Positions 45,097 through 59,760 of a stretch of DNA of 64,000 nucleotides are shown here, piece by piece. The position numbers were made by a program, and so were the translations under genes. Source of the stretch: Apteryx mantelli (Eukaryota; Chordata; Aves; Apterygiformes; Apterygidae). The number at the start of each line of letters is the position of its first letter. Position 1 is the stretch's first letter. The notes below the pieces were generated by a model. That model saw nothing but the letters and a program-made list of their open reading frames with translations. It did not search any database and was not told where the DNA came from. The stretch lies in contig NC_089984.1 of the NCBI RefSeq assembly GCF_036417845.1, positions 3,286,001-3,350,000 of the forward strand, read 5' to 3'.

Positions 45097-46890
45097 CCCG
45101 CCGCCCTCTCCGCCCCGCCGCCGCGGCACGGCGGCCCCGCAGCCAGCGGGCCCGGCCCGGGCGCTCGGGGGTCACGGCCCCCCCTCAGGGGCCGGCGCCG
45201 CCCCACAGCGCCGCCGGCTTTCGGCTTCCCCGCAGCCCCCCGTGCCCGGGGGTCCCGCCGTGGGCCCTGGCGCCCCTCAGGGGCCGGCCACCCCCTGCAG
45301 CCCCTTGGCCACGGGGCCTGGCCCCCCACCCGGTGCCCCAGCCCCCCCCCGTACCCCCCTTGGGAGCACCAGCCGCCGGCACCTCGCGTTTCTGCCCCCG
45401 GGGCTGGGGGCCCAGGGTGAGGCCCGGCCGCCTGCTCCAGGGGGACGCGGCGCGCGAGGACGCTCGTGCGACAACAAAGCCGCGATTGTATCGGCTCCAC
45501 GGGGTCATACAGCCAGCGCCGAGGCCAGCCCCGTGGGCCTTTAGCACTCGTTCTCATCTCGGGACCGCAGGGCCTCGGTCGCCCATCACGAAAGAGGCAT
45601 TGAAACCTAGTCTGAACTGTTCGCCTCAAAGTCTCTTTGCGCACACCTCCGTATTACCTCTCCCTCGCATTTCTGTGTGCGAGAGAAGAAAAAACAGCAA
45701 GACAGCACTGTACCGTGCTTTGCACAGCACCTCAGATAAGGGAGCCATGGGGGCAGAGCTGCTAGAAATGGAGCACACCAAACATCTCCCTTGGGTAGAA
45801 AGGTCTATGGCAAAGTACAAGTCAAAGGGGAGGCCCACCGCCAACAGTAGCAGTCTTGTCTGACAGTTTTTATGGGTGAACTGGACTCATTAAGAGCCGT
45901 ATAACTTCCCATTGCCCATATAAAAATGATAAATTAATCAGTTAATAGGCTGGGAGCTTGTTCTTCATAGTGCACGATGGCCATGACCTAGCTCATGAAC
46001 CTTGCAAATCAGTCGATTAAAATAATTTCATGTGAACCTATAGCTTTCTCTTTTACTTTCCATATAAAGCAGCTGGGCATTTCTACTGTTAGATGGGGAG
46101 TTAACATCAGCTTTCAGCTCAACAGTATTTGCTATAAGGCACTGAAGTAAAGCAATGAAATAAAGATCTTAGATTCAGACTAAGCAATAACTCAATTCTC
46201 TATCTTGCATGTCTGAAGAATGAGTCACGGCACAGAAAGAGCATTTCAGACTCCTTCGAGTATCTTGTGACAGATGATAAAAACTTGTACTGCTGCACAA
46301 AACATCTAAGTGCTCTGACTTGTGGCCTTTAACGTGAAGTTAAGATGCAAATCTGAAATTCCCTGAAGCCTAGTTATTTATAAACTCAGGTTGACTGTTT
46401 GGGCCTCAGCCTACTAGTTTTGGCTCCGTTCATCAAACCCAGCCTTCATACAAGGATCCGGTACACAGCCTGGCTTCTTTACTGACTTGTCAGAGAGTTG
46501 TAGCCAGGGCACAGAAACAAAAGACCTATTTCACTGAAAGACTGCTGCTGCCCAAATAGGTGGTTGGCCCAGCTGTGCCTCTAGGGTAAAATTCATCTCC
46601 CCTCAGCGACCTGTCCTCTCTAGTAACCATGCTTCCCGCTCCCATCCAGGAACAACATGTACATTCAAGAGCAGGGGAAGCCAATGAGAAGGAACAGGAT
46701 TCTACACAAAAAAGGTCAGTAACAGAAAGATCACTTCTGAAGGATAACGATACTGCCAAAACCAAACAGCTCTGTAGGCTAGCCCTCAATTGTTTGGTGA
46801 ATTTGCTCCAAAAATTCTAAGAAGGTTGGAAAGAAATACACAGTGTCTACCAGCACATAAAATTCATCAGATGACTTGCAGAGGAAAGAC

Positions 46891-46941
46891 ACTAATGCCT
46901 TTTGGCTTTTTACACAGAAACTAATGCCTTCTGGCTTTTCA
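46891..46941 (+). repeat. 29-bp imperfect tandem duplication
   Basis: Unit starting ACTAATGCCTT at 46891 is repeated from 46920 with one mismatch (TTTTGGC against TTCTGGC). Confidence 0.85.
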
Positions 46942-49900
46942 CAAAATCCAAAACCCATGGAATTTTCCACTAGTAGAAAAGTTAAATCCTAGGATTTTGC
47001 TGACCTGGCAGATGGACTGATAAATTGGCAGGAAAGCATAAAGCATCCTTAGGATGACTTATGAACGAGCTATGAAGGAAGAAATGCACCCCATGGGTGT
47101 GCAGCTCTGCCTGTCATGGTCAGGGGCTCTTATCTGCCTCTGCTGAAACACAGCTTGATCCAGCATTACACTTGTCCTCTGATCACATCCCCCCATTTTC
47201 TGATCCCACCCATCCATCCACAAACCTAGCTAACTGCTGTGAGGACAGCTATGCAAACATTGCTATTTCTCCCTTTGGAGGAGATAATTCACTTCTGATC
47301 ATATCCAGAAGAGCAAGGACCCTCCCTAGGTCTAGCATGCAGAGCCTGCTTTGGCAGTGGGAGTTGTGGGCATCTCCTGGAATTTGTTCATCACACAATC
47401 AACAGCAGCTATTCGTGTCTTTCACTGTAAAATACTCATGTCATCTTTGCCTTTCTTTCCTGTGGAGCTTAAAATGCTGGCATCCTGAATGAAGCCCCTA
47501 GACAGAAAAGGAGAAAGATGGTGGGATTTTGCAGAGCTCCTGACATAAATGGGAGAAGGACCCTTACAACAGAAAATGGGAGACTCTGGGAGGGGATAAA
47601 AGGAGAGACAGTGGAAGAAAGAGTTCCTCAAATGAAGTTCTGTTGGAGGAGGAATGGGGGTCAGCGTGGGGAAGGAGCAGGTAAAACATGGAGGTAAGGG
47701 AACGGGGCTGGGGGTTGGAAGGGTGGAAGAATGCAAGTAGCACCTATTCAACCAACTCCTGAAGCCACACAGCTATTAGTGTGATCATATATCAGCTGAA
47801 CTAATCCCTCGTGTAATTCCAATTAAATCCACAGTATTACATTTGGGATTAACCTGGGTAAATAACAGCAGGCTCACATTTTAGCATCTTCCCTGCACGC
47901 ATTTCTTCAAGTTGGTTTTTCAATTGTCCAGTTGTAATTAAGTTCCTGACGTAAAAACAATATAACATGGTTGGAAGAACACACAAACAGGCATGAACAC
48001 AATATCCTTTGGAAAAGCACATCCTGGTACAATGGCACTGTTAAAGGAACTCCCCTGCAACCACTGCCTAGCCAGAACACAAACTATTCCTCTTCCCACG
48101 GAGGACATTGGGAGCAGGACATTTTACATGATTGAAAGTCAGGGAGTGCACAGCAAAATGGCACACGCTGCTAAGTTTTCCCTCAAGCATGGTGACATCC
48201 AAACATTAACGAAGGTTGCTTGGTCTTTCTAGCTTGTGCTCAGAGACAGTTTTATGCCTTGCCTGAATCAGATATCCAGAGGCAGGATCTCGTCTTTTAT
48301 TTACACGTGGATTTGAGTAAATTTGTTAATGTGAGAGCTTTAAAACTGATCAAATCAATGCTGACTTGGCAGCAAAAGCATGTGAAATTTAAGAGAAAAC
48401 ACAGACGATTACAGATTAACCATAGTTTCACTTGCATTTATTGCTCTGCTGTGGAAGAGGACAGAAGAGCCAGTTATGATCTCTGATGAATTAATTACAC
48501 ATCTTAATTTTGGTAAGAATTATTTTTTTGAGGTGATAGTCTTCCTTCAGGTGGTAAAAACATTATTTAATATTCACCTTCTGAATGATATTTTTAAAAT
48601 ACACATATTTGCAGTCCTACCATATTACCTGTCTTTCCTATCTGCCTTCAGTAAAGAAAGAGGGAGTCCAAATAGAGTCCAAAGCAAGTGGAGAAATACA
48701 TTTACTAAAGAAAAAAGAGCAATAAGAAGGGTTCTGTGCATAAGAGAGGGCAGAAACAGGGAATTTCGAAGAAACGAATGGTGTCAGGGTAGGGAAGAAT
48801 ATGCATACACTCCCCCATCCTAAAAGAGGCAAACTGCCTGCAAAGGCAGCAACAACATAGATCCTAGCGGCCTGAACCATCCTATACATGGTTTGCTGGA
48901 TTATTTCAGATTTCCAAAGTGCTTCTGCAGTCACAGAACTGTGTAAAACCATTTTGTCCTGATATGCAATTAGTTTTAATGGGGACATTTACTTGGAAAA
49001 TAAACAAAAAAAACAAAAAAAACCAGCTCTTTCTGCTTAAAAATGAACAAGTAGATAAGTAGGAAGATAGAAAAGTTGTGTTAGCTCATTACAGAAAAAG
49101 TAGCATCAGGTGCATGTAATAACTCCATGTTTCCCCTAGATATCTATCAGGAGACAAAACAAATCAATGACATCTGCATTTCTTGCATCATTTTTCACTT
49201 GCTTCATCAAAGATATCTCCCTTCTAGGAATTAAGTTAACTGCTTATAACCTGCCTGAGAATTTGCGCACATAAGAATTATTTTGTGCAAAAAAGATTTA
49301 AAGTTCTTTTTTTCTCCTCCATTTGCCCAAGCACAATACAGAAAATGATATGAACTTCTTTAATATGAACTTCCAATAATTAAAAGTATTTGGCTAATGC
49401 TTCAAGTTTTAATTTATGTACGCCTTTTCAAGGAAATAATCAATGAAACAGAATCAGAATTTCTAAGCAAAAAAAAAAAAAGCTTACCTCAAGAGAGATT
49501 TCAATTAGCAACACTCTAATTAATCTTCCTTAAAGAACTTCTCGGGCTATTTAACAAGCTGTTAAGAGCTTCAGCCTACCACAGCTAGTGAAAGAACCAG
49601 CACCACAGCAATGCAGACGGGAGGTCAAAAATCTCTCCAGATGGAGAAAAGGGCACTTGAGCAGCCTCCCTGCTTGGCAAAAGGCAGCCTCATGAATGAT
49701 TTGGCAACATTCAGACCCTGTTACATGGGCAGGCTAAAGTATTAAAGGGAACATTTATATTTGTGGGTTTTCTCACTGCTTCTGCTTACAGAATCAGAGA
49801 CTTTTGTTGTTTTCCTTACTGGGAGTGACAGAAGAAAGTTATTTACTGGGTATCTATCCTTGTGAACACCGAATAGGGATTATTCGGCACTCCCTTGGAA

Positions 49901-52900
49901 AGTTTATATTGCCCTGACACTCTGATCTCAAAGCAGCAATAAATCTCTAGACAAAGAACTCTCCTAGGAGCCCGTTGTGCAACCTACTGTTACACTAACA
50001 GGACCCACAGAGAGGAAAATCTATATATAACCCTACAGAACAGGCCAGGTATGTGACTGCCGGAGAGGCATTTGCTCCAGCCGTCTTCCTACTCAAAAAT
50101 CTGCTACAGTCATCTTCCAAGTTGAAGAGCATAACCCACGAAGTTAGCCAAAAGTGACAATACTTAAGGGAATGTTTGCTTGTTCTTAACAAGTCCAGCA
50201 TGACTGTTTCTTTCCCGACGTCCACGAAGAGACGCAACCCACGTCGACATGCCTAGCATAACAGGTTCACCGACAAGAATGAAATGTTTTGTCACTCACA
50301 GCCCCTGCCCACCTCCAGAATGGCTGAGATGGTAATTAAGCAGGCTACATCCTTTCTGCTCGCAGGACTGTAGTAACCCTGTATGGACCACAACCTTCTG
50401 GCAAGAGGCATGGAAAGAGATGGGCCTCTTTTACAGTATTCTCCCATATAAAGGCTATAAAGGGGGTCACTGTCCTTGACTTTGCATAACTAACCATATA
50501 CTCTTCATTCCTTGCGTGAGTTCCCTTACCTTGCTGATATCTGCTTGGAAAAGCCATGCCCAAATTAACACTGCAACCTTGGGGAAGATGCCCAAAGATC
50601 AGTTGCAATGTTACTACTGACACCATTCCCTCTGCTGTATCCTCATGTTCCTCACGACTGTTTTGTACATTTGTGAAAGCAGAAGCAAAGGGTCGAGAAA
50701 ATAGAAAAGGATCGCCAAGCCTGAATTTGCCTGCCATGAAAGTCAAGCATCCCCACATGCAGTGGGTTACATTAGCCAAATGAGCGATTCTCCATGCATT
50801 CAAACTACTCTGCTATTAGACTGTCTCTTCCCTGTTTTATTTGCTTTCCTAACATCAGGGAACCTGCAGATTAAGGCCTCACTAATTCAGTGGTTTGCTT
50901 AGTTTTTTAGCTGGCAAAGACACAAAAAATTGTCGTAGTCAGCATCATTCCTTCTGGGCTTCTCTAGGTTTGTTTAGATGACATGTCCCCTATGTGCTTA
51001 GCGAAGTGTCTGCAGCTCCATGCTCCCCAGTGAAGAATTGCCATGCCATTCATAGACATTTAGTGCTACAGTCAACTTAAGGCAAACTGGGAGGAAAGCA
51101 CAATAAGTACGGCCTCGGTGAGGTGGTTTTGGTACCTGGTGAGACCCGTTAGCCTGGAAGCAGCGAGGAAAAGATCATGCCAAAGACAAACAGCATAAAG
51201 ACAACTCTCAGGAGGGAGCACACAGGGGAAATCACTGGAGAAATGCAGAAGAAAGGCAGACTCAGGCTCACCAGCTTTGGATCCAAGAAAGAATGCAGAC
51301 AACGAGGTCCCAAGGGGGGCTTACCACCCCAATTAATGGAGCTTCGTTCCATCGCCAAGAGTGTAACAAATCCTGCTCTTCAAATACTGAATGCATTAGA
51401 ATGGTACCTTTCAAAAATAACATCTCCCAAATTAACACGCGTAATACCTTTGGCATCAACCCCATGATTTGTCATGCCCTTAGAGATACCAGCTCCGATA
51501 CTGAACTGCCCCAACAGGCCGTTCCTGCTCATCTACCTCACCTTTCACCCATGGCTTTTAATAGACAGATTTTAATCCCATATATAAGCCAAGCCTGGAT
51601 TTGCAGCCCTAAACCTCACTCACGAAACATCAAATCAGAAACAGTTTTAAAAACTACAAAATCAAAGTATGTCAGAATCGTGATCATAGGTACAGGCTTG
51701 TATGGCACTAGCTGCTTTCATAAGTAATTAGATCTTTTAAAGAAAGGTGGAAATGCTATTTTTCCTCCTCTTGTTCTATAATTCAAAAATACAGAATCAT
51801 TGCCAACTTTCAGAAAGTTTTTCAAGATAAACAAAAGCTCAAGAAGTTATGACAAATCAGTCACAGAAACTTCCAGCATTAGCAACACCCATTGCTACTA
51901 AGGACTGCTACAGAGAGGCAGAAATTATATATTCAAAACCAGTTTGCCAAGATTTCACAATGGGAGAAATAAGCCTGAGCCGGAAAGGAAGCTTTGCACT
52001 GATGTAGGCCTTTGTATCTTTAAAACTTCAAAGCTCAGTTTCAACAAAGCAGCTTCTGGGATTTCCAGGACGGTTTTGAATTGCTGCTCCCTGGTGATGC
52101 ACCCACCAGTGCCTGATCATCACCCTCTTACTTTCCTACATACTCTTTGGCCTGTAATCGACAGCTCTGAAGGTTCCCAGCGCAACTGGTCCAGACGTTG
52201 GGATGCCATCCACACACGGCAAACTGTACGTGGGAAATCTCCCCAGTCATTACGGAAACGGTGATAAAGAAAAAGTGTAGAAACACACAGCTGCTTCTTC
52301 CTTCCTCCTTTTTAAAGCAGGTACAAATGTTAGCTTTGTCCTTCCAGCACTGTTCAATACCCAGATCTCCAAACTCAGTTTGGACAGGAGCCTTTGTTTC
52401 TTCACACTGACCTCTTTATTCCTATTTCTCTTTTTCCTCTGTCTGTTTAAAACCCACAATGCCTCGGAGATTGCTCTACCAGTCCTACAGAGGTGAGAGG
52501 ATTGGGTGATATAACCACGCGAGCCAAGGATTTCACATGAAAGAGCAGGCAATTCAGAACGTGCATTAAAGACCCAAACCATCATCCAACCAGGCTCTGA
52601 ACCAAGATCCCAATGGCTCAACTGCGTTGTGACCCCCGCCTATGATGTCCCAACTTGGGCACTGGGTGATGTAGCAAGAAGCTACTAGGCAAATGCAGAA
52701 TGAGAACTGGCAAGACTTTTACTTACTGGGAGACTACTGGCATTGCCTCATCTTTAGATGGGGTCTCAGCAAGACAAATATATACCTACTGGAGCTAGCA
52801 CAACAGTCTACAAGATAAGGGGTATTTGTCCACAAAACAGCTGCAGAAATAGTCAACAGTTTGTGTCTAACTGATTTTCTACAACTGGTCACCAGGGCAG

Positions 52901-55900
52901 ACAGTAAATCCAACCATGGAGGAGTTCAGCTGTGGGAAGTCTTCACTGCTGCTGTTTGTTCTGCTCATAGGAGTATGTTGTTTTCTCACCTTGAACAGTG
53001 ATTTAGTAACAATCAACTTTATAAATCCATCTGGAGGCACGGCAAGGGTTGGTATCATTCTCTGATGTGTCATACTGCAGTAAAGATTTTTTTATTGTGT
53101 GTAATTTTCTGCCTCAGATCCATTGCCTCTGCCCTGCATGATCTCTTGTCCCCATCACAGACCTTGGCCTGTACCCCTCCCCTTGTCCCCTCCACCATGC
53201 TGCAATAAAGATCTCAGTTCCCCAAATTACCCCAAAGGCTCATTTTCACAGGTTCATTTGCCCCACTGACTGCTGCAATCTGGGAGCTTAGGTGAGGACA
53301 CTACAAGCCACATATGTCCTCTTCTAAAAGCAAGTTAACACAGAGAAAGGCACAAGAAAGTCAGGCTGATATCTCCAGGGATAAAACCGTCACCAAAGTA
53401 GTCATAATTGATGAAGAGTCAGAGAGAGAGCTTAAAGAAAGGCCAAGCAAACCCAGCCTTTCTAGGGCCAGCTAGTGTTACAGCTGGGCAAGCACAGGCA
53501 GGTCAACCCTTATCACAACATTTTGAAGTGTACATGGGTTACCAGGCAGTCTGTCTAGCCATGAAGGACATACCTTTTGTAAGTTGGTGGCAATGTAAGT
53601 GACCACTCCTACAGGACACCATCCTAAAGAAGGCTTCTAAATTATTCTTTTGTGAGCCTTCAGGTTTGGGGAGGTTTATCTTAAGTTTCTAATTTTTAGA
53701 ACTATTTAGAATTATTTTAACATTCTCTTAGAAAAACAATTGTTAACTATAGGAGAAAAAACTTTAACTTAAGAAATCAGTGTTTGTTGGGAAACATATT
53801 TTGGGTACTTACTGAAAAATAGGTGTTCTTAAACCAAAACAGTTTTATCCAAATACACATAACACACGGATTTTCTACAAGATAATTAGTGTCTTTCAAA
53901 ATGCATATGGCATACAAGGAAATACCTGAAAAGACTGTTTCTTTCTTTCTTAGCTTTCTGTTCTTCCCATATCAAGTCACTAAGAAAACACCCAAGCCCA
54001 CACTGCCAGCTGTGTTGCAGGAGTCTGTTGGTAAAGGGACAACAAATGATATTTCATCCCATTAACTGCAAACATCAAATGAATCACTGGAACAAAGAGA
54101 AGACACAAGCAAAGAGCCATAAGAACAAGCACCTCTTCAGCACCTTTAACTCAATGGAGTTGACCAAACAACCACATTGCTTCTGGCAGCTGTCACACTG
54201 GAGAAAAGACACCCTGAATGCTTTTTTTTTGTAGTGGCCAAACCCAACAGAATCAATATTATAGCAGGAAATTGTGTAACAGACTGAAGGTATCTCCTGA
54301 GCACACTATTACCGATTAACTCACCCCGCATCCAGGTGGAACGCCGACCAGAATAGCAGTTTGGCAGTTCACATCAGCTCCATTCTCTAAACAGAACATG
54401 CTGGGGTAGCAGAGGGCTGCTGCAATTAGAAGTCTTGTCTAGCGTGGCCCTAGAGTGAGCCCATACCTCCTCAAGGTACGCTTCAGTGATCTGTTCTCAT
54501 TCAAGTTCACCTTTAAAAAGGCATTATAAGTAAAAAGACTACAATGCACTGAACCAAAGCAAAAACTATGAGGCATGTTCTGCTTGCTGGAAGGAGACAA
54601 AGAGAGACTTGATTAAATAGCAGCTTTAGTGCTCTTTGAGTTCAGTTTTAGTTAGGCTTCAGTAGAGCACCTTGCATGGAGTTACACTGCTGAACCAGCT
54701 GCTTGAGCCCTGTCATCAGTATAAAACAGGGAGACAGAGAGGGAAGTTGTGTGTATTTAAACAAGACACAGCTCTGTTACCTCTGTTTTGTTGCGCCAAC
54801 ATTACCTCTTCTGCATCCCTGGTCTCCTTCTATCCGAATTTCAGTAGGCACACGTGCAGATGTCAGCTCAAACCTCACCCCTTCTCCATCCAAGGCAATG
54901 GGAAGTAGTGTAGGTCATGGTGGACACTTCCATTCTCTCCCTATGCAAAGTTCACCTTCTACCATGCTTTTATGAAACATCTACATCCAAGTGGCCACTC
55001 AGACTTGAAGAACCTTTTCCCCTCCAGCGACCTTCTCTCACCCTGACTCCAACAACGCACCCAGCCACTTGATTTGCACAGCAAGTCAGCTGAGGCCCAT
55101 AGTTCTTCTGTACCCACCCTGAGCTACTGTTTTACACTGTCGCCAGAGAAAAACGAGTTGTCAGACACTGATGATGCCTGGTGCCTCCCAGGTAACCTGG
55201 TCAGTCAGACAGAACTGCTTAGGAAGAACTTCAGGAGTTAAAGAAAAGCCTCTTTTGCCAAAATGGGTTAACAGCCCTCGAAATTTCAGCAGGATCATCA
55301 AACATCTGTTGACATTCATGCTACAGCAAACTAAGTGGCCCCGTTGACCATGATACAGTTAAAAACGATCTGAAACTCTCTATTGTCATAGGAGACGGAA
55401 ACAATTTCTCATTTACTACGAAAGCTGTCTCCTCCTGTTTAGTTTTCCTATCCAAAGGCTACACATGACACTTTGAGGAATAGGTCACATGAGCCTATGA
55501 GGTTAATTTTGTCTTGTCTCATTCAGCTGGAAGCCTGTAGTTCACAGAGTAACCTCCAGTTTGGATTTTACCTCTAACTTGAGTCCCATGCCAAGAGCTG
55601 GTTTGCATCAGCAGATGTAATACCTTCTGAAAAAAACTAGCACAGCAATAGAGAACTTTAACTGATCAAGAACTCATTTGATTTACCATCTCTTCCCTCA
55701 TTTACCAGGGAAGTAGGCCACGAGGCCAGAGGCACATGGGCACAGGATAGTCATGTCACGTCACGCTGGAGGTAACTTTCACTACTGATATGGTATGGAG
55801 AGGTTCTACAAGGAGAAAGCAAACACACTACCCAGAGATGGAAAAGGGGGAGTGGGAGATCCGCTGCAAGGTAACACACAAGTATCCATCTCACCTGAAC

Positions 55901-56539
55901 TCAGGTCCAAAAGAAGAATGGTGCAGGTGGAAAGCGATTACATTCCGATATTACTTCTTCGGATAGTAAAAAGATCCCTGCAGAGCTTGGCTGTAAACCC
56001 AAATGTCCACGCTGGTTGACTAGGCAGATAGCCTGCATAGACGGCAGAGGAAAGACTTGCCATTCAGTACCACACGAAGGCCAGCGAGAGCCCTGTAATT
56101 CAGGAGTACGTGTAATGAAATGTGAACCCCAAAGGCATTCCTGTGAAGCCAAACCACAGTAGGATTTTGCATCTGCTTCACGCTTGAGAGGCCCAGAGGC
56201 ACAAGGCCCCAGGCACTGGGCTCCATCCAGCAGGTCCTGGATCATCAGTGGAGGGGACATGCAGGCAAACGGACACATTTCCAACTCACGCATGCAGAAT
56301 GTAACCAGTAACACACTGCCTAGGAGAGGGGATGTGCAGTTCTACACAAACCCATGCACAAGAAATGGTCTGTGAGAACTAGTGAAAGTGTTATCTAGCA
56401 GAAGATGGGAGCCAAAGCACAAAACCTCTGTGGCACCACAAAAACAGGCCTCAACCAAACCAGCAAATATAAAAGCCTCACTCGCATAATGATTAACCTT
56501 CCCCATAGGGAAACTAAGGGAAATACCTCTGCCAACAAG

Positions 56540-56790
56540 TGGGCCATTTGTAAGTCCTCATCTGGAAAACTGAGCACAATTGTAGTAATTTATGTTCCAA
56601 AGAACTGAAGTGAAACAAGAGCCAGTACACAGAAGAATTAATAAATCAGTCAGGTGAGAGGAGAGACCAAGAGAGATTGACCTATTAAACCTGGCAAGCA
56701 AAGACTGAAATGGGATATAAGGGCTGCCTCCAAACACATCAGGCAGGCAGGTAAGTATACATTGGAAAACAGAATTGGTATACAAAGGCC
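56540..56790 (+). mobile_element. Ancient CR1 fragment (3' RT region)
   Basis: Blocks CATCTGGAAAACTGAGCACA, TGAGAGGAGAGACCAAGAG, GACCTATTAAACCTGGCAAG and GGGATATAAGGGCTGCCTCC follow the old amniote CR1 end-of-RT consensus ('gagaggagactcaaggagcttgacttgttcagcctggc...gggatatgat'). Frame is destroyed. Confidence 0.55.
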
Positions 56791-57411
56791 AGGTATAAAG
56801 TTAGGCTGGGAACCAAGAGACAAAGGTTTACAAAACTGCCTTTTGGCAGATATTCCAGGAACTAGCAGCTTAGGGTGTTTTTGTTTTGTTTTGTTTAAAT
56901 CAATAGGTGGATATGGTTATGAAAGACATTCTGTAAAATGGTGGCTGCAGAGGACACGTGACAGCCTACGGTATCTCCTCCTCTGCAGTGTCATGACAAT
57001 TGGGCAGCGTCTTCCAGAACAGCATGTTGCCTGACTAAGAGCCATTATACATTTCTGAAAGTTAAACAGTAATGCTTCACAAACACACATTAAATAACTA
57101 CACCTAATTAAAAGCATTGAAATAAGTGAGCGCAACAGACTGGTTGGAGAGGATTAAGAGCCAGTCATTTCGGCTGTGCTTTAGCCAGAAGTACCTAATG
57201 TAAGAAGAAACAGGGATTACAGATAGGGCAGCTTGATTTTAATTTCCAGAAAAATACCAGAACAATTTCTCAAGTTATTTGTAGGCATGAAGAAGCCAAC
57301 GATGAGATGAGTAATAGCTTGTGTGGACTGCCCAACACGCATCGTGATGCAAACAAGCCAGTCTTGTACTGTGACAGAAAGACTCCTAGCAACATGACTG
57401 AATTTTCAGTC

Positions 57412-57447
57412 TAGCATATACATATATTTATATATATATATATGCTA
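57412..57447 (+). repeat. AT microsatellite bounded by 9-bp inverted repeat
   Basis: TAGCATATA at 57412-57420 and its inverse TATATGCTA at 57439-57447 flank a (TA)n core, so the whole block can form a hairpin or cruciform. Probably simple-sequence drift. Confidence 0.8.
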
Positions 57448-58234
57448 TAAAAAATAAAAAAAAAATCTCTCTTTATAGTATTAGACTAGTTTGAAAAAAC
57501 CCTGATGCAGCTTAATACGTATATACAATCTTCATTTTCCACCTAGGGAAGCAAATAAGGGAGGGGGGAGGTAAAAAAAGCCATACTGCTTTTACAAAAA
57601 CATCAACTTAAGTGAGATTTGGAAGCAGGATCTAGTTTAGACCTGGCATATATTCCACAGTCAACTAAAAAAAAAAAAAACCCTCTTCAAAGACTTTATC
57701 AACATCAGAAACAAAGCAATTTAGAAATAAAGTTTTCTACTTACTAGACCACAAATCCTCATAAGTCAGGCAAAAACCAGCACTCAAAAGCTAAAACTGA
57801 TACACAAGATTTGCTGAGTCTTCATGATGAAGCCGAGTTTGAAGACAGCAGCATACTGAAAGGACAAAATGCACATGTGCCCTCTTGGCGCAAGAGGGTC
57901 AGATCTCCCCTTCTGCACTACTAGCGTACAAAGAGGCTCCAGCTAAACAGAATTCCCATCGGACAAAGCAAAACAAAACAAACCCCCCCAAACCAAACAG
58001 ACAAGAAGTTTAAAACAAAGAAACCACTTCTACCCCATACATATATACAAACCTTGAACTCGCCATCACATGGGTGATGAAAACTCGGCTGGGCTCTAGA
58101 TGACAAATCCATAGGAGAAGGAAAGGTGGGGAAGATCTCTCCAGAAATATATTAAAACAAGGTTACAAGCTTTCCCTGGCTCACTAGCTCCTGATGTGCC
58201 AATTGCTGGCACCATACTTTGGTGGACTTGCCAC

Positions 58235-58360
58235 TGCATATCGTTTGCATGTTTTATACCTCTTGCTTATTATCCATGACTGATTACCCTTCAAGGATGA
58301 CAGAGGGCAAGAGAGACCTTCATTCTGATCCAGCAAGGTCTGTTCTTAGGACGGCCACGT
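58235..58360 (+). mobile_element. Ancient amniote CR1, 3' end fragment
   Basis: TTTTATACCTCTTGCTTATT, CAAGGATGACAGAGGGCAAG, AGACCTTCATTCTGATCCAG and GTCTGTTCTTAGGAC match the 3' end of the old CR1 consensus in order. Lies 1.4 kb beyond the RT fragment at 56.5 kb and might be the same insertion broken up, or a second one. Confidence 0.6.
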
Positions 58361-59726
58361 TTGAAAGGACTCTGAGAATCGGGGGGAATTGTGCTCATTT
58401 AAAGTGTGAGCAAGGAATTCAACAGCTCAAAGATAAACCATGGTATCTTAGAGACAGTTCCCTCCTTTTCCCATGACTGTACAGGTATTTTTAACGTAGC
58501 AGCATCAATCCTTTTCTGCTTTAATCTGTCTCGGAGACCAATATATCTGAAAATGAAACAGCCTGTCATCAAAGATGGTGTCAAACTAGTCACAGCAGGC
58601 TTCTGAAAGTGCTACCTCCTCGGCACATGAATATACTGCAGGCAAAGCTTAATTTTTAAGTACAGGTAGAGAACTAACAAACTAAAGGCAACCAAGTAAT
58701 TATTGGATGCTCAATAATGAGGACATATTGCTAAACACCTACAAGAAATGATAGGTTAGAAAGTATTGCATTATGCATGTTCCTAATTCTTCTTTAGAAA
58801 TCAAAAACTTGAATCTTATTGAGAAATTGATAATGTTCAAGAAAATACTATTGCAATAGATTCTGGATTGCTCAGAAAGGTGTGTGTACCATTTATTCTA
58901 CTTCAAAATGCACATAATTTCTGGAGGTTTTGCATACTATTGTTAGAGCTGTTAAAAGCTTGTCAGACAATGACTACTGTTTTTAAAATCAAGGCTCCTG
59001 GAAACACGAGTAAATTTTCACTCACCTCAAAAAAGTGAAAGTCTTGACCCAGTCAAGGTATTTTATATTAATTATCAAGCAATTTGAGAATTTAAAATAA
59101 TCAGAGACACCAGTGCAAGTAATGGCAAGCTACTAAATATATTTTGAAGCAGAACACAGCCGTGATACTAAAGATCATGTCATTATTACTGTTCACAACA
59201 GTGAGATGAAGAAAATGTGCAACTTCTCACATTTCACAGCACTAAAAATTCAAAACAAGTTCACAAAATTCATCCTGTTAGGATTGTACCGTCACAAATT
59301 TGTATCACGTACCGTGATTAGACAGCTTGACGCTGACCAGCATTACAGCAACAGCACCCAGGCAGAGGAAAAATTAATTTGCCAGAGAGATCAGTTAAGC
59401 TTCAGACATTTAACAAAACAAAATACATATCAAATGCATTTATTGCCAGCACCCAAGAACACTGTCAGTATTTTTCATTGATGAAAATTTCCAGTTGCAG
59501 AAAGATTACAAATGCAGTCTCCAGTGGATGACCGAGATGAGGCATTTTGTCCAGAGCCATATGAACAAAGAGGAAAACATCATTTTCTTTGCAGGACTTT
59601 TTCAGGATATGGTAGCTTGCAACACCATGAGATGCGGCCACCTGTCCAAGCGCTGCTCACTGAGCTAGTGCCCAACTTTATGGAAGTATTCCTGTCTGTT
59701 TTGGTTTTTCTTTCCAGTACATATAC

Positions 59727-59760
59727 AAATATATATATATATATACTCTTTTTTTTTTGT
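59727..59760 (+). repeat. (TA)n and T-run microsatellite
   Basis: Roughly nine TA units followed by CTC and a T10 run. Confidence 0.9.

Noticed and set aside
52480-52640. Possible SINE-like stretch (CAGGCTCTGAACCAAGATCC)
   Set aside because: Only a short resemblance to MIR-type 3' ends, too little to call.
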